NCBI RefSeq assembly: GCF_963669205.1
Contig: NZ_OY769915.1
Location: forward strand, 5,616,001 to 5,680,000
From: an uncultured Roseibium sp.
GTDB taxonomy: Bacteria; Pseudomonadota; Alphaproteobacteria; Rhizobiales; Stappiaceae
Length of the DNA: 64,000 nt
Reading direction: 5' to 3'
In this document: positions 52,560-61,089 of the stretch, in pieces
Numbering within the stretch: position 1 is the stretch's first letter
Layout: every line of letters starts with the position of its first letter
The notes under the pieces: model-generated
The model's database searches: none
Told to the model about the DNA's origin: nothing
The model's input: only the letters and a program-made list of their open reading frames with translations
Made by a program: the position numbers and the translations under genes

Positions 52560-53570
52560 ATGAAAAAAAGACCGACAATACTGGATGTCGCGCAGGAAGC
52601 CGGGGTTTCGAAGTCAACCGTCTCGCTGGTTCTGCAAACCTCGCCCCTCGTCAAGCCGGCAACGCGCACTGCGGTCGACAACGCCATCAAGAAGCTCGGA
52701 TATGTCTACAACAGGTCAGCTGCCGGCCTCAGGGGGGCTGCCTCCGGTCTGATCGGCCTGATCATCAATGACCTGCGCAACCCGTTCTTCACCGAGTTCG
52801 CCGCGAGCGCCCAGATGGAGTTCGCCCGAAAGGGCTATTCGACGGTTGTCGCCAACACCGACGAGGACCCGGCGATCCAGGCCCAGGTGATTGCGTCCAT
52901 GATCGAACATGACGTCTCTGCATTCGTGATCTCGCCTGCCTATGGCGGCGACGAAGATGCCTTTGCCCGCATCGAACGCGCGGGCATTCCCACCATGCAG
53001 GTGCTCCGTCAGATCGATGATCGCACCGAAATCTTTCCCTTCGCTTCACACAATTATTCCGCCGGGGGCGAATTGGCGACCCGGCATCTGTTCAACCTTG
53101 GATGCAGGAACATCGCCTTTGTCGGCGGCTTGGAGGATCGTCCCATCACCGAGGAACGCATGTCCGGCTACAGATGCTTCATGCAGGCGCAGGGCTTGCC
53201 GCCACGAACCTTTCACGGGCGGCCCACCCGCGCCTTCGGACGGGACCTGGCGCTTGAGATCGCCGGGAAACACCCGGACATCGAGGCCGCGATCTGTTTC
53301 AGCGATCTCGTCGCGCTCGGGATGATTTCAGGATTTGCGGAAGCAGGTGTCGAAGTCGGGAAGGACATACGCCTGATCGGTTTCGACGACATTGAGGAAA
53401 GCTCGCTTGTCTATCCGCGTCTGAGTTCGATCAGGTGCGACACGAAACACTTCGGCCAGAGTTCCGCGCAAGCGATGCTGGCCTGGATCGTGGACGGCAA
53501 TCGGCCGCCCGATGTCAGGCACTACGACGTCAGGCTGATCGAACGCCAGTCAAGCATCGGGTTCAATTGA
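52560..53570 (+). CDS. LacI-family transcriptional regulator (cluster repressor 2)
   Basis: 336 residues. Helix-turn-helix at about 4-55 (TILDVAQEAGVSKSTVSLVL, then YVYNRSAAGLRG) and sensor domain with GLIINDLRNPFFTEFA, GGDEDAFARIE and LIGFDDIEES. It lies inside the long operon and so is made with the catabolic enzymes. It or repressor 1 could bind the TTGGAACGTTCCAA pair at 36726/36759. Its stop overlaps the ATG of the HAD gene. Confidence 0.92.
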   Translation: MKKRPTILDVAQEAGVSKSTVSLVLQTSPLVKPATRTAVDNAIKKLGYVYNRSAAGLRGAASGLIGLIINDLRNPFFTEFAASAQMEFARKGYSTVVANTDEDPAIQAQVIASMIEHDVSAFVISPAYGGDEDAFARIERAGIPTMQVLRQIDDRTEIFPFASHNYSAGGELATRHLFNLGCRNIAFVGGLEDRPITEERMSGYRCFMQAQGLPPRTFHGRPTRAFGRDLALEIAGKHPDIEAAICFSDLVALGMISGFAEAGVEVGKDIRLIGFDDIEESSLVYPRLSSIRCDTKHFGQSSAQAMLAWIVDGNRPPDVRHYDVRLIERQSSIGFN

Positions 53571-54223
53571 TGGCGGACACTTCGCTGCGGGAACATGACA
53601 AAAGCCACGATCATTCCGTCCCAGATCCCGCGCGGGAAGGAAACGTGGAGACATTCGTTCGCGAGGCCGCTGCGTTGATTTTCGATTGCGACGGTACGCT
53701 TCTGAAAACACCTGACCTCTTCGCTGCCGCGTGGCAGTCCGCCTTCGCGAAGGCAGGTCACGAGATGGACCTGGACTGGTACCATCAGCGGGCCGGCATG
53801 TCGGAGCACGTGTTGCTGGACGCCTTCGAAGCGGAAAAGGATATTGCCCTCGACCGGTCCCGTGCTGTCCGGAATCTGAGGCACTTCATTCTGACGCATG
53901 TGGACTCTGTCGAGGAAATACCAGCGATCGCCGCAATCGCGCGTGCCAGCCATGGCCACAAGCCGATGGCCGTCGCATCGGGAGGCTCGCACGAAATCGT
54001 ACATGCCACGCTTCGGGCGTCCGGCCTCCTGCATCTGTTCGAAACAGTTGTCACGATCGATGACGTCGGGAAGGCAAAACCGGCTCCGGATCTCTTTCTG
54101 GAAGCCGCAACCCGGTTGCAAGCCGCCCCCGCATCCTGCCTTGTCTTCGAAGACAGCGACCAGGGCATCGAAGCGGCAAAAGCCGCCGGCATGCGGTGCG
54201 TGGACGTGGCTTCACTGGTTTGA
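53570..54223 (+). CDS. HAD-superfamily phosphatase/phosphomutase-like hydrolase
   Basis: 217 residues. Motif I FDCDGTLLKTP (the DxDGT pair), motif II region VASGG, motif III lysine in DVGKAKPAPDLF and motif IV FEDSDQGIEAA. The cap is of the beta-phosphoglucomutase/phosphoglycolate phosphatase kind. It probably dephosphorylates a sugar phosphate or similar product of the operon. It begins at the ATG overlapping the LacI stop. The first 25 residues are polar with no assigned role. Confidence 0.88.
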   Translation: MADTSLREHDKSHDHSVPDPAREGNVETFVREAAALIFDCDGTLLKTPDLFAAAWQSAFAKAGHEMDLDWYHQRAGMSEHVLLDAFEAEKDIALDRSRAVRNLRHFILTHVDSVEEIPAIAAIARASHGHKPMAVASGGSHEIVHATLRASGLLHLFETVVTIDDVGKAKPAPDLFLEAATRLQAAPASCLVFEDSDQGIEAAKAAGMRCVDVASLV

Positions 54224-54349
54224 TCAAGAGACCTTTATCCAATAAGCAAGCGGCCCTTGTTGAACTGCGCCATGTGTTGGTTTCGGGAGCCTGATCACAC
54301 CGGGACTTTTGCTTTCGGAGCAATCCCGACTGGAAGGCCGAACGTTTGG

Positions 54350-54390
54350 GCGGCCTAATCGATCGCGCTGGCTTGGGCGTCGATTAGCCT
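54350..54390 (-). terminator. Hairpin at the end of the TRAP operon
   Basis: GGCCTAATCGA (about 54352-54362) faces TCGATTAGCC (54380-54389), with one bulged base. It overlaps the stop of the GlcG-like gene and lies between two convergent operons, so it may end both. No strong T-run. Confidence 0.45.
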
Positions 54391-54809
54391 CCGTCTGCCG
54401 TAAATCCGGCGGTCTCAATTGCTGCGATTGCGCAGGTTTCGTCATTGTCGGACGAGTCACCCGTTATCCCAACTGCCCCGAGGACCTGGCCGTCCGCTTT
54501 GATTAATACGCCACCGGGCACGGGCACCAGCGATCCTTCGGCAAGGCTGTTCATTGCCTGGATAAAATAGGGCTGTGACTTTGCCCGTTCAAACAGGGCA
54601 CGCGAGCCGAGCCCCATACCGATTGCCCCCCGCGCCTTGCCCTGCGCAATGTCCGGACGCAGATTGCTGGTGCCGTCTTCGCGGGCCAGCGCGATCAGGA
54701 ATCCACCGCTGTCAAGAACCGCGATTGTTATGGGCTTCATCCCATGGGCACGCCGCCAGTCCAGTGCCGCCGAAACAATTTTCTGCGCTGTCTCCAAAGC
54801 AAGTTTCAC
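54384..54809 (-). CDS. GlcG/HbpS-family heme-binding-like protein
   Basis: 141 residues, one GlcG/HbpS domain: AVLDSGGFLIALAREDGT, ARGAIGMGLGSRA, VPVPGGVLIKADGQVLGAVGITGDS. Members bind haem or corrinoids, or accompany glycolate, diol and other catabolic operons without a known role. Last gene of the TRAP operon, 42 bases after the CoA-transferase gene. No signal peptide. Confidence 0.88.
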   Translation of the reverse strand: MKLALETAQKIVSAALDWRRAHGMKPITIAVLDSGGFLIALAREDGTSNLRPDIAQGKARGAIGMGLGSRALFERAKSQPYFIQAMNSLAEGSLVPVPGGVLIKADGQVLGAVGITGDSSDNDETCAIAAIETAGFTADGG

Positions 54810-54851
54810 TCCGTCCCCCGATCTGCATGTTCACCTTGGCCCATTGGCGGA

Positions 54852-56057
54852 CTACACCGCTATGACCGCCCCGCTTTCTACCAGGCGCGCGACCGTTTCC
54901 TGATCATACCCAAGCTGATCCAACACCTCCCGGCTGTGTTGTCCCAACACCGGCGCGGCTTTGGCAACTCTGGCAGGCGTTTTGCTGAACTTGACCGGGT
55001 GTCCAATGGTTTTGACATCGCCCGCAATGGCGTGCCTTGTCTCCACGATCATGTCCCGCGCGACCGCCTGGGGGTCCTCGTGCATCTCCACAATGCCCAG
55101 GACCGGACCGGCCGGAAGCGCTGCGGCTTCCATCTTGGCCAACCAGTTGGCGGTCGTGTCCCGCCGCAGTTTTTTGTTCAGGATTTCGACAAGCGCCGGC
55201 AGGTTTTGCATCCGCGCCAGGTTCGACGAAAACCGCGGGTCGGCATCAAGTTCAGGTGTCTCGATGACATCCAGCAAACGGAGCCAGTTGCGCTGGTTCG
55301 CGGCCCCAACATTGATCCAGCCGTCGCTGGTCGCGAACGCCTGATAAGGCGCATTGAGCGGATGCGCGGAGCCGAGCGGCTCTGGATTTTCACCAGTAGA
55401 AAAAGCGATCGCCGATTGCCAGTATGTTTGCACGATCGCGGCCTCGAACAGCGACGTGTCAACTTTTTGACCCCGGCCGGTCTTCAACGCATTTGCGTAA
55501 GCCGCGCTCACACCCATGGCCGCCAGGATACCGGCATTGATGTCTGAGATCGGTGCAGCCACCTTGACCGGCGGACGCCCCGGCCCCTCGCCGGTGATCG
55601 ACATCAGACCGGCCATACCCTGGGCAATCAAATCAAAACCTCCGCGTTCCGCGTAGGGGCCGGTCCGTCCGAACCCGGAGATTTCGCAATAGATCAGGCG
55701 CGGGTTGATTGCCGCCAGATCGTCATAGCCGAGACCCAGCCGTTCCATCGTGCCCAGGCGATAATTTTCGATCACGACATCCGCATCTGACAGGAGCTTG
55801 TGCAAGACCTCTCGCGCCGACGGGTCCTTGAGGTTCAGTGCTATTCCCCGCTTGTTGCGGTTCATCATCATGTAGGCTGCGGATTCGCCTTCAATCTGGG
55901 GAGGAACGAACCGGCGGGAATCATCGCCTTGCGGCTTTTCCACCTTGATGACATCCGCGCCCATGTCCGCCAGCATCAGGCCGCACACCGGACCTGCCAT
56001 GATATGCGCAAGTTCGATGACCTTCATACCGGTCAATGGCCCGGTGGCGGCCGTCAT
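54852..56057 (-). CDS. Family III CoA-transferase (CaiB/BaiF)
   Basis: 401 residues. Starts MTAATGPLTGMKVIELAHIMAGP; the catalytic aspartate lies in GGFDLIAQGMAGLM, and the DADVVIENYRLGTMERLGLGY segment is diagnostic. It would transfer CoA between carboxylic acids such as succinate, oxalate, formate or a pathway acid. The ATG overlaps the stop of the crotonase gene (ATGA); longer starts would run into that gene. Confidence 0.93.
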   Translation of the reverse strand: MTAATGPLTGMKVIELAHIMAGPVCGLMLADMGADVIKVEKPQGDDSRRFVPPQIEGESAAYMMMNRNKRGIALNLKDPSAREVLHKLLSDADVVIENYRLGTMERLGLGYDDLAAINPRLIYCEISGFGRTGPYAERGGFDLIAQGMAGLMSITGEGPGRPPVKVAAPISDINAGILAAMGVSAAYANALKTGRGQKVDTSLFEAAIVQTYWQSAIAFSTGENPEPLGSAHPLNAPYQAFATSDGWINVGAANQRNWLRLLDVIETPELDADPRFSSNLARMQNLPALVEILNKKLRRDTTANWLAKMEAAALPAGPVLGIVEMHEDPQAVARDMIVETRHAIAGDVKTIGHPVKFSKTPARVAKAAPVLGQHSREVLDQLGYDQETVARLVESGAVIAV

Positions 56058-56830
56058 TTCCCGGTCCATTCCGGTCTGGACTTGCTCAGGAATGCTTCGA
56101 TACCGATGTGGAAATCGTCGCTGGTGTAACACATCGCGATCAGGTCGTCGTCTTCCACTGCAATCGCGGCACGGCGCCGGCGCATGGCCTCTTTTGTGGC
56201 GCGCAAGGTCAAGGGCGCCATGGTGCCGACCAGTTGTGCCAGTTCCCCGGCGCGAACCATAAGGGACGCCTCATCCGGCAGAACCTCGCTCACCAGGCCA
56301 ATCGCCTGGGCTTCTTCAGCCAGGATCAGCCGCGCAGTGAAGATCATTTCTCGGACACGGCCCGCTCCCATCAGATCCGACAGGCGGGCGAGGTTGTCGC
56401 TGGCAAGGCAGTTCCCCAGGGTACGTGCGATAGGAAACCCGAACTTGAGGCTCGCAGAGGTGATACGCAGATCACATGCCGCCGCAATCGCGGCTCCTCC
56501 ACCAGTGCACGCCCCGTTGATCGCTGCGATCGTCGGTACCGGACACCGCTCCAGATCGTCCAGTGCTTGCGCGATGCGGGCTTCGTAGTCCAGCGCGTCC
56601 TGCGCCGTCCTGAAATTGCGGAACTGGCTCATGTCGGTCCCGGCCGCGAACGCCTTTCCGCCATTGCCGGAAACAACGATGGCCCGCACCGATCCGTTGC
56701 TTGGCAGCGATTTGCAGAGATTTGCAAGCCCGTCATACATTTCAAATGTCAGCGCGTTGCGCGCTTGCGGGCGGTTGAATGCCACCCACAAGACCCCGTC
56801 CTTCAGGTGCTGCGTAAGCTCTTCAGTCAT
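56054..56830 (-). CDS. Enoyl-CoA hydratase/isomerase (crotonase) family protein
   Basis: 258 residues. FAAGTDMSQF (CoA-binding loop), GACTGGGAAIAAACDL (oxyanion hole) and FGFPIARTLGN where a catalytic glutamate is often found; here no glutamate is seen in that loop, which suggests a reaction other than simple hydration, such as isomerisation or C-C cleavage. Overlaps dctM (stop within 4 bases) and the CoA-transferase gene, so all three are coupled. Confidence 0.9.
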   Translation of the reverse strand: MTEELTQHLKDGVLWVAFNRPQARNALTFEMYDGLANLCKSLPSNGSVRAIVVSGNGGKAFAAGTDMSQFRNFRTAQDALDYEARIAQALDDLERCPVPTIAAINGACTGGGAAIAAACDLRITSASLKFGFPIARTLGNCLASDNLARLSDLMGAGRVREMIFTARLILAEEAQAIGLVSEVLPDEASLMVRAGELAQLVGTMAPLTLRATKEAMRRRRAAIAVEDDDLIAMCYTSDDFHIGIEAFLSKSRPEWTGK

Positions 56831-58107
56831 CGGTAGAAGTACTCAACGAGGAACATCGGCACCGCCGGCACGTACGTGCAGAGCATCAGTACCGCCAACA
56901 GGACCGCGACAAAGAAGATATTCACTTTCGAGACGGCCCAGATATTAGCCCGCGCCACCGAGCAGGACGTGATCAGGACGGATGCCACCGGCGGTGTCTG
57001 CTGGCCGATCGCCAGGTTCAGTGTCACGACAAGACCAAAGTGCACGGGATCGATGCCCGCGGCGGAGATCAGCGGGATCACTATCGGGACAACCAGAATG
57101 ATCGCGGCCGCCGAATGCAGAAAGAACCCGATGATCAGGAAAAAGAAGTTCAAAATCAGCAAGATCGCCCATTGCTGAGCGGTGACGGACAGGATCGCTT
57201 CCGCCAGTTGCTGAGGGATCTGCGCACGGGTCAGAAAGCCGCCCATCAGGACCGACGCGGCGACCAGAAGCATGACCACGGCGGTTTGTATGCCGCCATC
57301 GAGCATCGCCCGGCGCAAATGTGCCAGGTTCAGGTTGCGATACCATGCAGAGACGACAAGTGCGGCAAGAACGGCCAGCCCTGCGGCTTCGGTTGCGGTG
57401 ACAAACCCGCCGAATATCCCGCCCAGGATGATCACCGGCAGCGCAAAAGCGGGCAGTGCGTCCTTGAAGGTCTCGCGCACGCGCGGCAGGTTGAAGGCCT
57501 CTTCGACCGGATAGTCATAGCGTTTCGCGAAAGCATAGGCGACGCCCATCAACCCGGCAGCACCCAGGAGCCCGGGCACAACGCCGGCCACGAACAATTG
57601 CTCGACCGAGGTGTTGGCCGAGGCCGCATACAGGATCATGGGGATCGATGGCGGGATGATAATGGCCAGAGAGGCTGAGGACGACGTGACAGCGGCGGAA
57701 AACTCCTTCGAGTAGCCGCGCTTTTTCATTTGCGGGATCAGAATCGAACCCATTGCAGCGACGTCCGCGACAGCCGAGCCCGAAATCTCCGCGAAGAACA
57801 GCGACACGCCAATATTGACCATCGCCAGACCACCGCGAATGAAGCCGATGATGGCGGACACGAAATTGATCAGCCGATCCGTGATCCCGCCCGCGTTCAT
57901 GATGGCACCAGCCAACACAAACATCGGAATCGCGATCAATGAAAACTTGGTGGATCCATCATACATGTCCAGGGCAATCGTGACCAAACTGCCGGTGCCC
58001 TCGACTGCCAGGAGGCCGATCACGCCGCACATGGCCAGCGCAACCGCAATTGGCACATTGATGCAGATCATCGCCAGCAGGGCGCAGAAGATCGCAGCCA
58101 TCAGCAT
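56827..58107 (-). CDS. dctM: TRAP transporter large permease (DctM)
   Basis: 426 residues with about twelve to thirteen hydrophobic helices. Conserved signatures include GTEAAG-type TATEAAGLAVLAAL, SGSAVADVAAMGSILIP and PPSIPMILYA. It moves the substrate with a sodium or proton gradient. The ATG at 58107 overlaps the stop of dctQ (TGATG); the preceding codons in a longer frame belong to dctQ. Confidence 0.95.
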   Translation of the reverse strand: MLMAAIFCALLAMICINVPIAVALAMCGVIGLLAVEGTGSLVTIALDMYDGSTKFSLIAIPMFVLAGAIMNAGGITDRLINFVSAIIGFIRGGLAMVNIGVSLFFAEISGSAVADVAAMGSILIPQMKKRGYSKEFSAAVTSSSASLAIIIPPSIPMILYAASANTSVEQLFVAGVVPGLLGAAGLMGVAYAFAKRYDYPVEEAFNLPRVRETFKDALPAFALPVIILGGIFGGFVTATEAAGLAVLAALVVSAWYRNLNLAHLRRAMLDGGIQTAVVMLLVAASVLMGGFLTRAQIPQQLAEAILSVTAQQWAILLILNFFFLIIGFFLHSAAAIILVVPIVIPLISAAGIDPVHFGLVVTLNLAIGQQTPPVASVLITSCSVARANIWAVSKVNIFFVAVLLAVLMLCTYVPAVPMFLVEYFYR

Positions 58108-58673
58108 CAGGTACGATCCTTGTTCTTGATCATCTCCGCCTCGACCTCTTCCTCGATCTCCGCGTGTTCCAGTGAAATGCCGTCGGCGGTGACTTTCCAG
58201 TAGTTCGGCAGGCTGAGAAGCTGGCACAGGATGAACAGGGTCGCGCCAATCGGGATAATCGACTGGGTGAATTGGACCGGAACCCAGGTGAGCGAGATCA
58301 GCGTGTCGCCTTCGAGAACTTCGAGAACCTGAAGCCCGGCGCGCGCCATCAGCACGAAGAAGATCAACACGATCGCCTCGGCTACGAGCAACGCCGCCAG
58401 CCGTGCCTTGACCGGCATCGCCAGAAGCACGGTGTCAAACCCGATGTGGCGACGGTGAAGCGCTGCGAGCGCCGAGCCGTAGTAGGTTATCCAGGCGAGC
58501 ATGATCGCGGCGACTTCGTCATACCACGAGAAACTCTGGCCCGAGAGACGTGCAATCACCGCCGAAATCACGACGATGGTCAGAAGCACCATCAGCGAGA
58601 TCGTGATCCATTCAAGCACTTTGCCGAGGATCGTGACAATCCGGGGTAGGAGTGAGTTCGAGAGCTGGTTCAA
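58107..58673 (-). CDS. dctQ: TRAP transporter small permease (DctQ)
   Basis: 188 residues, four predicted helices, with WYDEVAAIMLAWITYYGSALA, a typical DctQ motif. It pairs with DctM in the inner membrane. Its C-terminal tail is acidic and charged (about 165-188). Confidence 0.93.
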   Translation of the reverse strand: MNQLSNSLLPRIVTILGKVLEWITISLMVLLTIVVISAVIARLSGQSFSWYDEVAAIMLAWITYYGSALAALHRRHIGFDTVLLAMPVKARLAALLVAEAIVLIFFVLMARAGLQVLEVLEGDTLISLTWVPVQFTQSIIPIGATLFILCQLLSLPNYWKVTADGISLEHAEIEEEVEAEMIKNKDRT

Positions 58674-58742
58674 TTCGCGCCTTGTCTTCTTGCAGGAGCC
58701 GAAGGGAGGCTCACACGGATCGGTATGGCCACAAGAATGAAA

Positions 58743-58765
58743 GGGCAGCGGATTGCCCGCTGCCC
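58743..58765 (-). terminator. Intercistronic hairpin after dctP
   Basis: GGGCAGCG and CGCTGCCC (8-bp perfect arms) with a 7-base loop, between dctP and dctQ on the minus strand, followed by TTTCATTCTT. Same position as the hairpin after the ABC binding-protein gene at 44248; it probably sets a higher level of the binding protein. Confidence 0.7.
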
Positions 58766-58775
58766 GTTACAAGCG

Positions 58776-59756
58776 TCAGTTTGAGTTTGCCAGGCCCAGA
58801 ACCTGGTCAATCATGTCTTGCCCGCCTTCGACTTCGTCGGCGAATGCCTTGTAGATCGGCGCGGATGCCTCGACGAACGCATCCTTGTCCGCCTCATTCA
58901 CCTCGACACCGGCGGCCTTGATGACGTCCAGCAATTCGGTTTCCAGCTGGGCCGCCTTTTCGTAGGTGAAGTCCTGCGTGGACGCCGCACATTCGGTCAG
59001 GCCGGCCTGCACGTCCTCCGGCAGTTTCGCAAAACCCTTCTGCGAAGCGAGGATATAGGCAGGTGTGTAGACATGCCCGGTTATTGACAGGTACTTCTGG
59101 ACCTCCTGGAATTTCGCGGACGCGATCTGCGCATAGGGATTTTCCTGGCCGTCCATCACGCCGGTCTGCAACGCGGTGAACACGTCCGAAAATGCCATTG
59201 GCGTCGGGTTTGCGCCGTACTCCGTGAACATCTTGACACGCCACACGCCATTGGGCGTGCGGAGTTTGATGCCTTCGAGATCGCTCGGCACATTGATTGG
59301 CCGTGTGTTGTTGGTGATGTGGCGGAAGCCGTTCTCGGCCAGGCCGACGATGTGATATCCACCGCCGTTTGCAGCGTCCTGAAACTTGTCCATCATCGCG
59401 CCCTGGACACGGCGCATGTGATCACGGTCGCGGATGATGTAGGGCATCTCGAAAATGCCGAACGTATCATCGACCGAAGACATGACGGACGAGGGAAGTG
59501 CGAAGTCGACCTGACCCAGCTTCAGCTTCTGCAAAAGCTCCTTGTCCTTGCCCAGCTGTGAAGAGCCGAAGGTCTGCACCTCGACTTTACCGCCCATCGA
59601 CGAGTTCACACATTCCGCGAAATTGTCGACGCTTGCTTCAAACAGCGAACCAGGATTGCCGACATGGCCAAACTTCAGGGTGATGTCGGCGGCAAAGGCA
59701 CCGCTTGTTCCGCCAATCGCAGCGGCTGTTGCAATGAGAATTGCCTTGATGGTCAT
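58776..59756 (-). CDS. dctP: TRAP transporter solute-binding protein (DctP)
   Basis: 326 residues. Signal peptide (about 1-23, ending AFAA), then the DctP fold: LKFGHVGNPGSLFEASVDNFAE (in part), PSSVMSSVDDTFGIFEMPY, the conserved arginine in KLRTPNG that binds a carboxylate, and PMAFSDVFTALQTGVMDGQENP. So the ligand is an organic acid. Start at 59756 has GGGAGG upstream. Confidence 0.94.
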   Translation of the reverse strand: MTIKAILIATAAAIGGTSGAFAADITLKFGHVGNPGSLFEASVDNFAECVNSSMGGKVEVQTFGSSQLGKDKELLQKLKLGQVDFALPSSVMSSVDDTFGIFEMPYIIRDRDHMRRVQGAMMDKFQDAANGGGYHIVGLAENGFRHITNNTRPINVPSDLEGIKLRTPNGVWRVKMFTEYGANPTPMAFSDVFTALQTGVMDGQENPYAQIASAKFQEVQKYLSITGHVYTPAYILASQKGFAKLPEDVQAGLTECAASTQDFTYEKAAQLETELLDVIKAAGVEVNEADKDAFVEASAPIYKAFADEVEGGQDMIDQVLGLANSN

Positions 59757-59791
59757 GTGTGTTTCCTCCCTTGGAAATGTGACTGTTTTCG

Positions 59792-60970
59792 TCACTCTGC
59801 CGCGATTTGCGTGCTTTCGAGCATCGCCATCGCAGCTCCGACTCCCCCAGCGTTGTGGGGAACATTGGCCTTTGTCAGACCCATTTCCACGCCTGCCAGT
59901 GTTGCGACCAACATGAGATCGTTGAAGTCGCCAAGATGGCCAATGCGGAACACTTTGTCGGCAACCTTCGACAGGCCGTTGCCCAAAGAAATATCGTAGT
60001 GATCCAGAGTCGTTGCCCTGAACCCATCTGCGCTGTGGCCCTCCGGGACCACGACAGCCGTCAGAACGCCGCTTTCCTGCCCCTGCTTGTTGCAGAGAAC
60101 TTCCAGTCCCCAGGTGCGGACAGCAGCACGCGTAGCTGCCCCGTGCCGCGCATGCCGGGCAAAGACATTTTCCAGCCCTTCCTCGTGCAGCATCTCAATG
60201 GCGACATTCAGCCCGTAGAGAAGGTTCGTGGCGGGCGTATACGGGAAGTATCCTGTCCTGTTCGGACCGACCATATCCGCCCAGTCCCAGTATGACCGCC
60301 TTAGCGTGGCCGAACCGTTCGCCGCCATGGCCTTGGCACTTATCGCGTTGAACGAAAGACCCGGCGGTAACATCAGTCCCTTTTGTGATCCGGAAACCGT
60401 GACATCAACGCCCCATTCGTCGTGCTGATAGTCGAGCGATGCGAGACCCGAGATCGTATCGACCATGAACAATGCCGGGTGTCCCGCGTTGTCGATGGCC
60501 TTGCGGATGGCAGCAATCGGCGAGACGGACCCGGTCGATGTCTCGTTGTGAACAACGCAGACGGCCTTGATCTCGTGATTTCCGTCTTCAGCCAGATAGG
60601 CCTCGATCTGGTCCGGGTCGGCTCCGCCGCGCCAGTCGCCTTCGATGAACTCGGGCTTCAAATCCAGTTTTTCGGCGATCTTTTTCCACAATGTCGCAAA
60701 ATGCCCGGTCTCGAACATCAGCACCCGATCGCCCGGCGACAAGACATTGACCAGCGCCGCCTCCCAACCACCCGTGCCCGACGACGGATAGATCACGACG
60801 TTCTGCTCGGTCTTGAAGATGGTCTTGATCCCTTCAAGGGCCTGTGCGCCGACTTTGCCGAACGCCGGTCCCCTGTGGTCAATCACCTGACCGGAGATCG
60901 CGCGCAATATGCGATCCGGAACCGAACTGGGGCCGGGAATTTGCAGAAAATGACGACCAGCTTGTCTCAT
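59792..60970 (-). CDS. PLP-dependent class V aminotransferase (serine/alanine-glyoxylate type)
   Basis: 392 residues. QIPGPSSVPDRILRAI and DHRGPAFG at the N-terminus, NETSTGSVSPI, the cofactor aspartate in FMVDTISGLAS and the Schiff-base lysine in VTVSGSQKGLMLPPGL. It resembles serine--glyoxylate and alanine--glyoxylate aminotransferases, including the aspartate-glyoxylate type of the beta-hydroxyaspartate cycle; the remaining cycle genes are absent here. First gene of the seven-gene TRAP operon, divergent from the FAD/Fe-S dehydrogenase. Confidence 0.9.
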   Translation of the reverse strand: MRQAGRHFLQIPGPSSVPDRILRAISGQVIDHRGPAFGKVGAQALEGIKTIFKTEQNVVIYPSSGTGGWEAALVNVLSPGDRVLMFETGHFATLWKKIAEKLDLKPEFIEGDWRGGADPDQIEAYLAEDGNHEIKAVCVVHNETSTGSVSPIAAIRKAIDNAGHPALFMVDTISGLASLDYQHDEWGVDVTVSGSQKGLMLPPGLSFNAISAKAMAANGSATLRRSYWDWADMVGPNRTGYFPYTPATNLLYGLNVAIEMLHEEGLENVFARHARHGAATRAAVRTWGLEVLCNKQGQESGVLTAVVVPEGHSADGFRATTLDHYDISLGNGLSKVADKVFRIGHLGDFNDLMLVATLAGVEMGLTKANVPHNAGGVGAAMAMLESTQIAAE

Positions 60971-61089
60971 AAATCGAACCTTGTGGGACCTGCGTTTGAA
61001 CGTGCGTCACAGAATGACATTGAAGTTGTGAATATGCAATTTTTAATTCATAATTCATTTTTCGATTACGCAAGCCAAGGATCCCGCCG
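60971..61089. promoter_or_regulatory. Divergent promoter region, AT-rich
   Basis: This 119-base gap must hold promoters for both operons. It is far richer in A and T than the surroundings (for example GCAATTTTTAATTCATAATTC around 61040), with repeated ATTCAT units that could be a GntR- or LysR-type operator. No exact box assigned. Confidence 0.55.
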
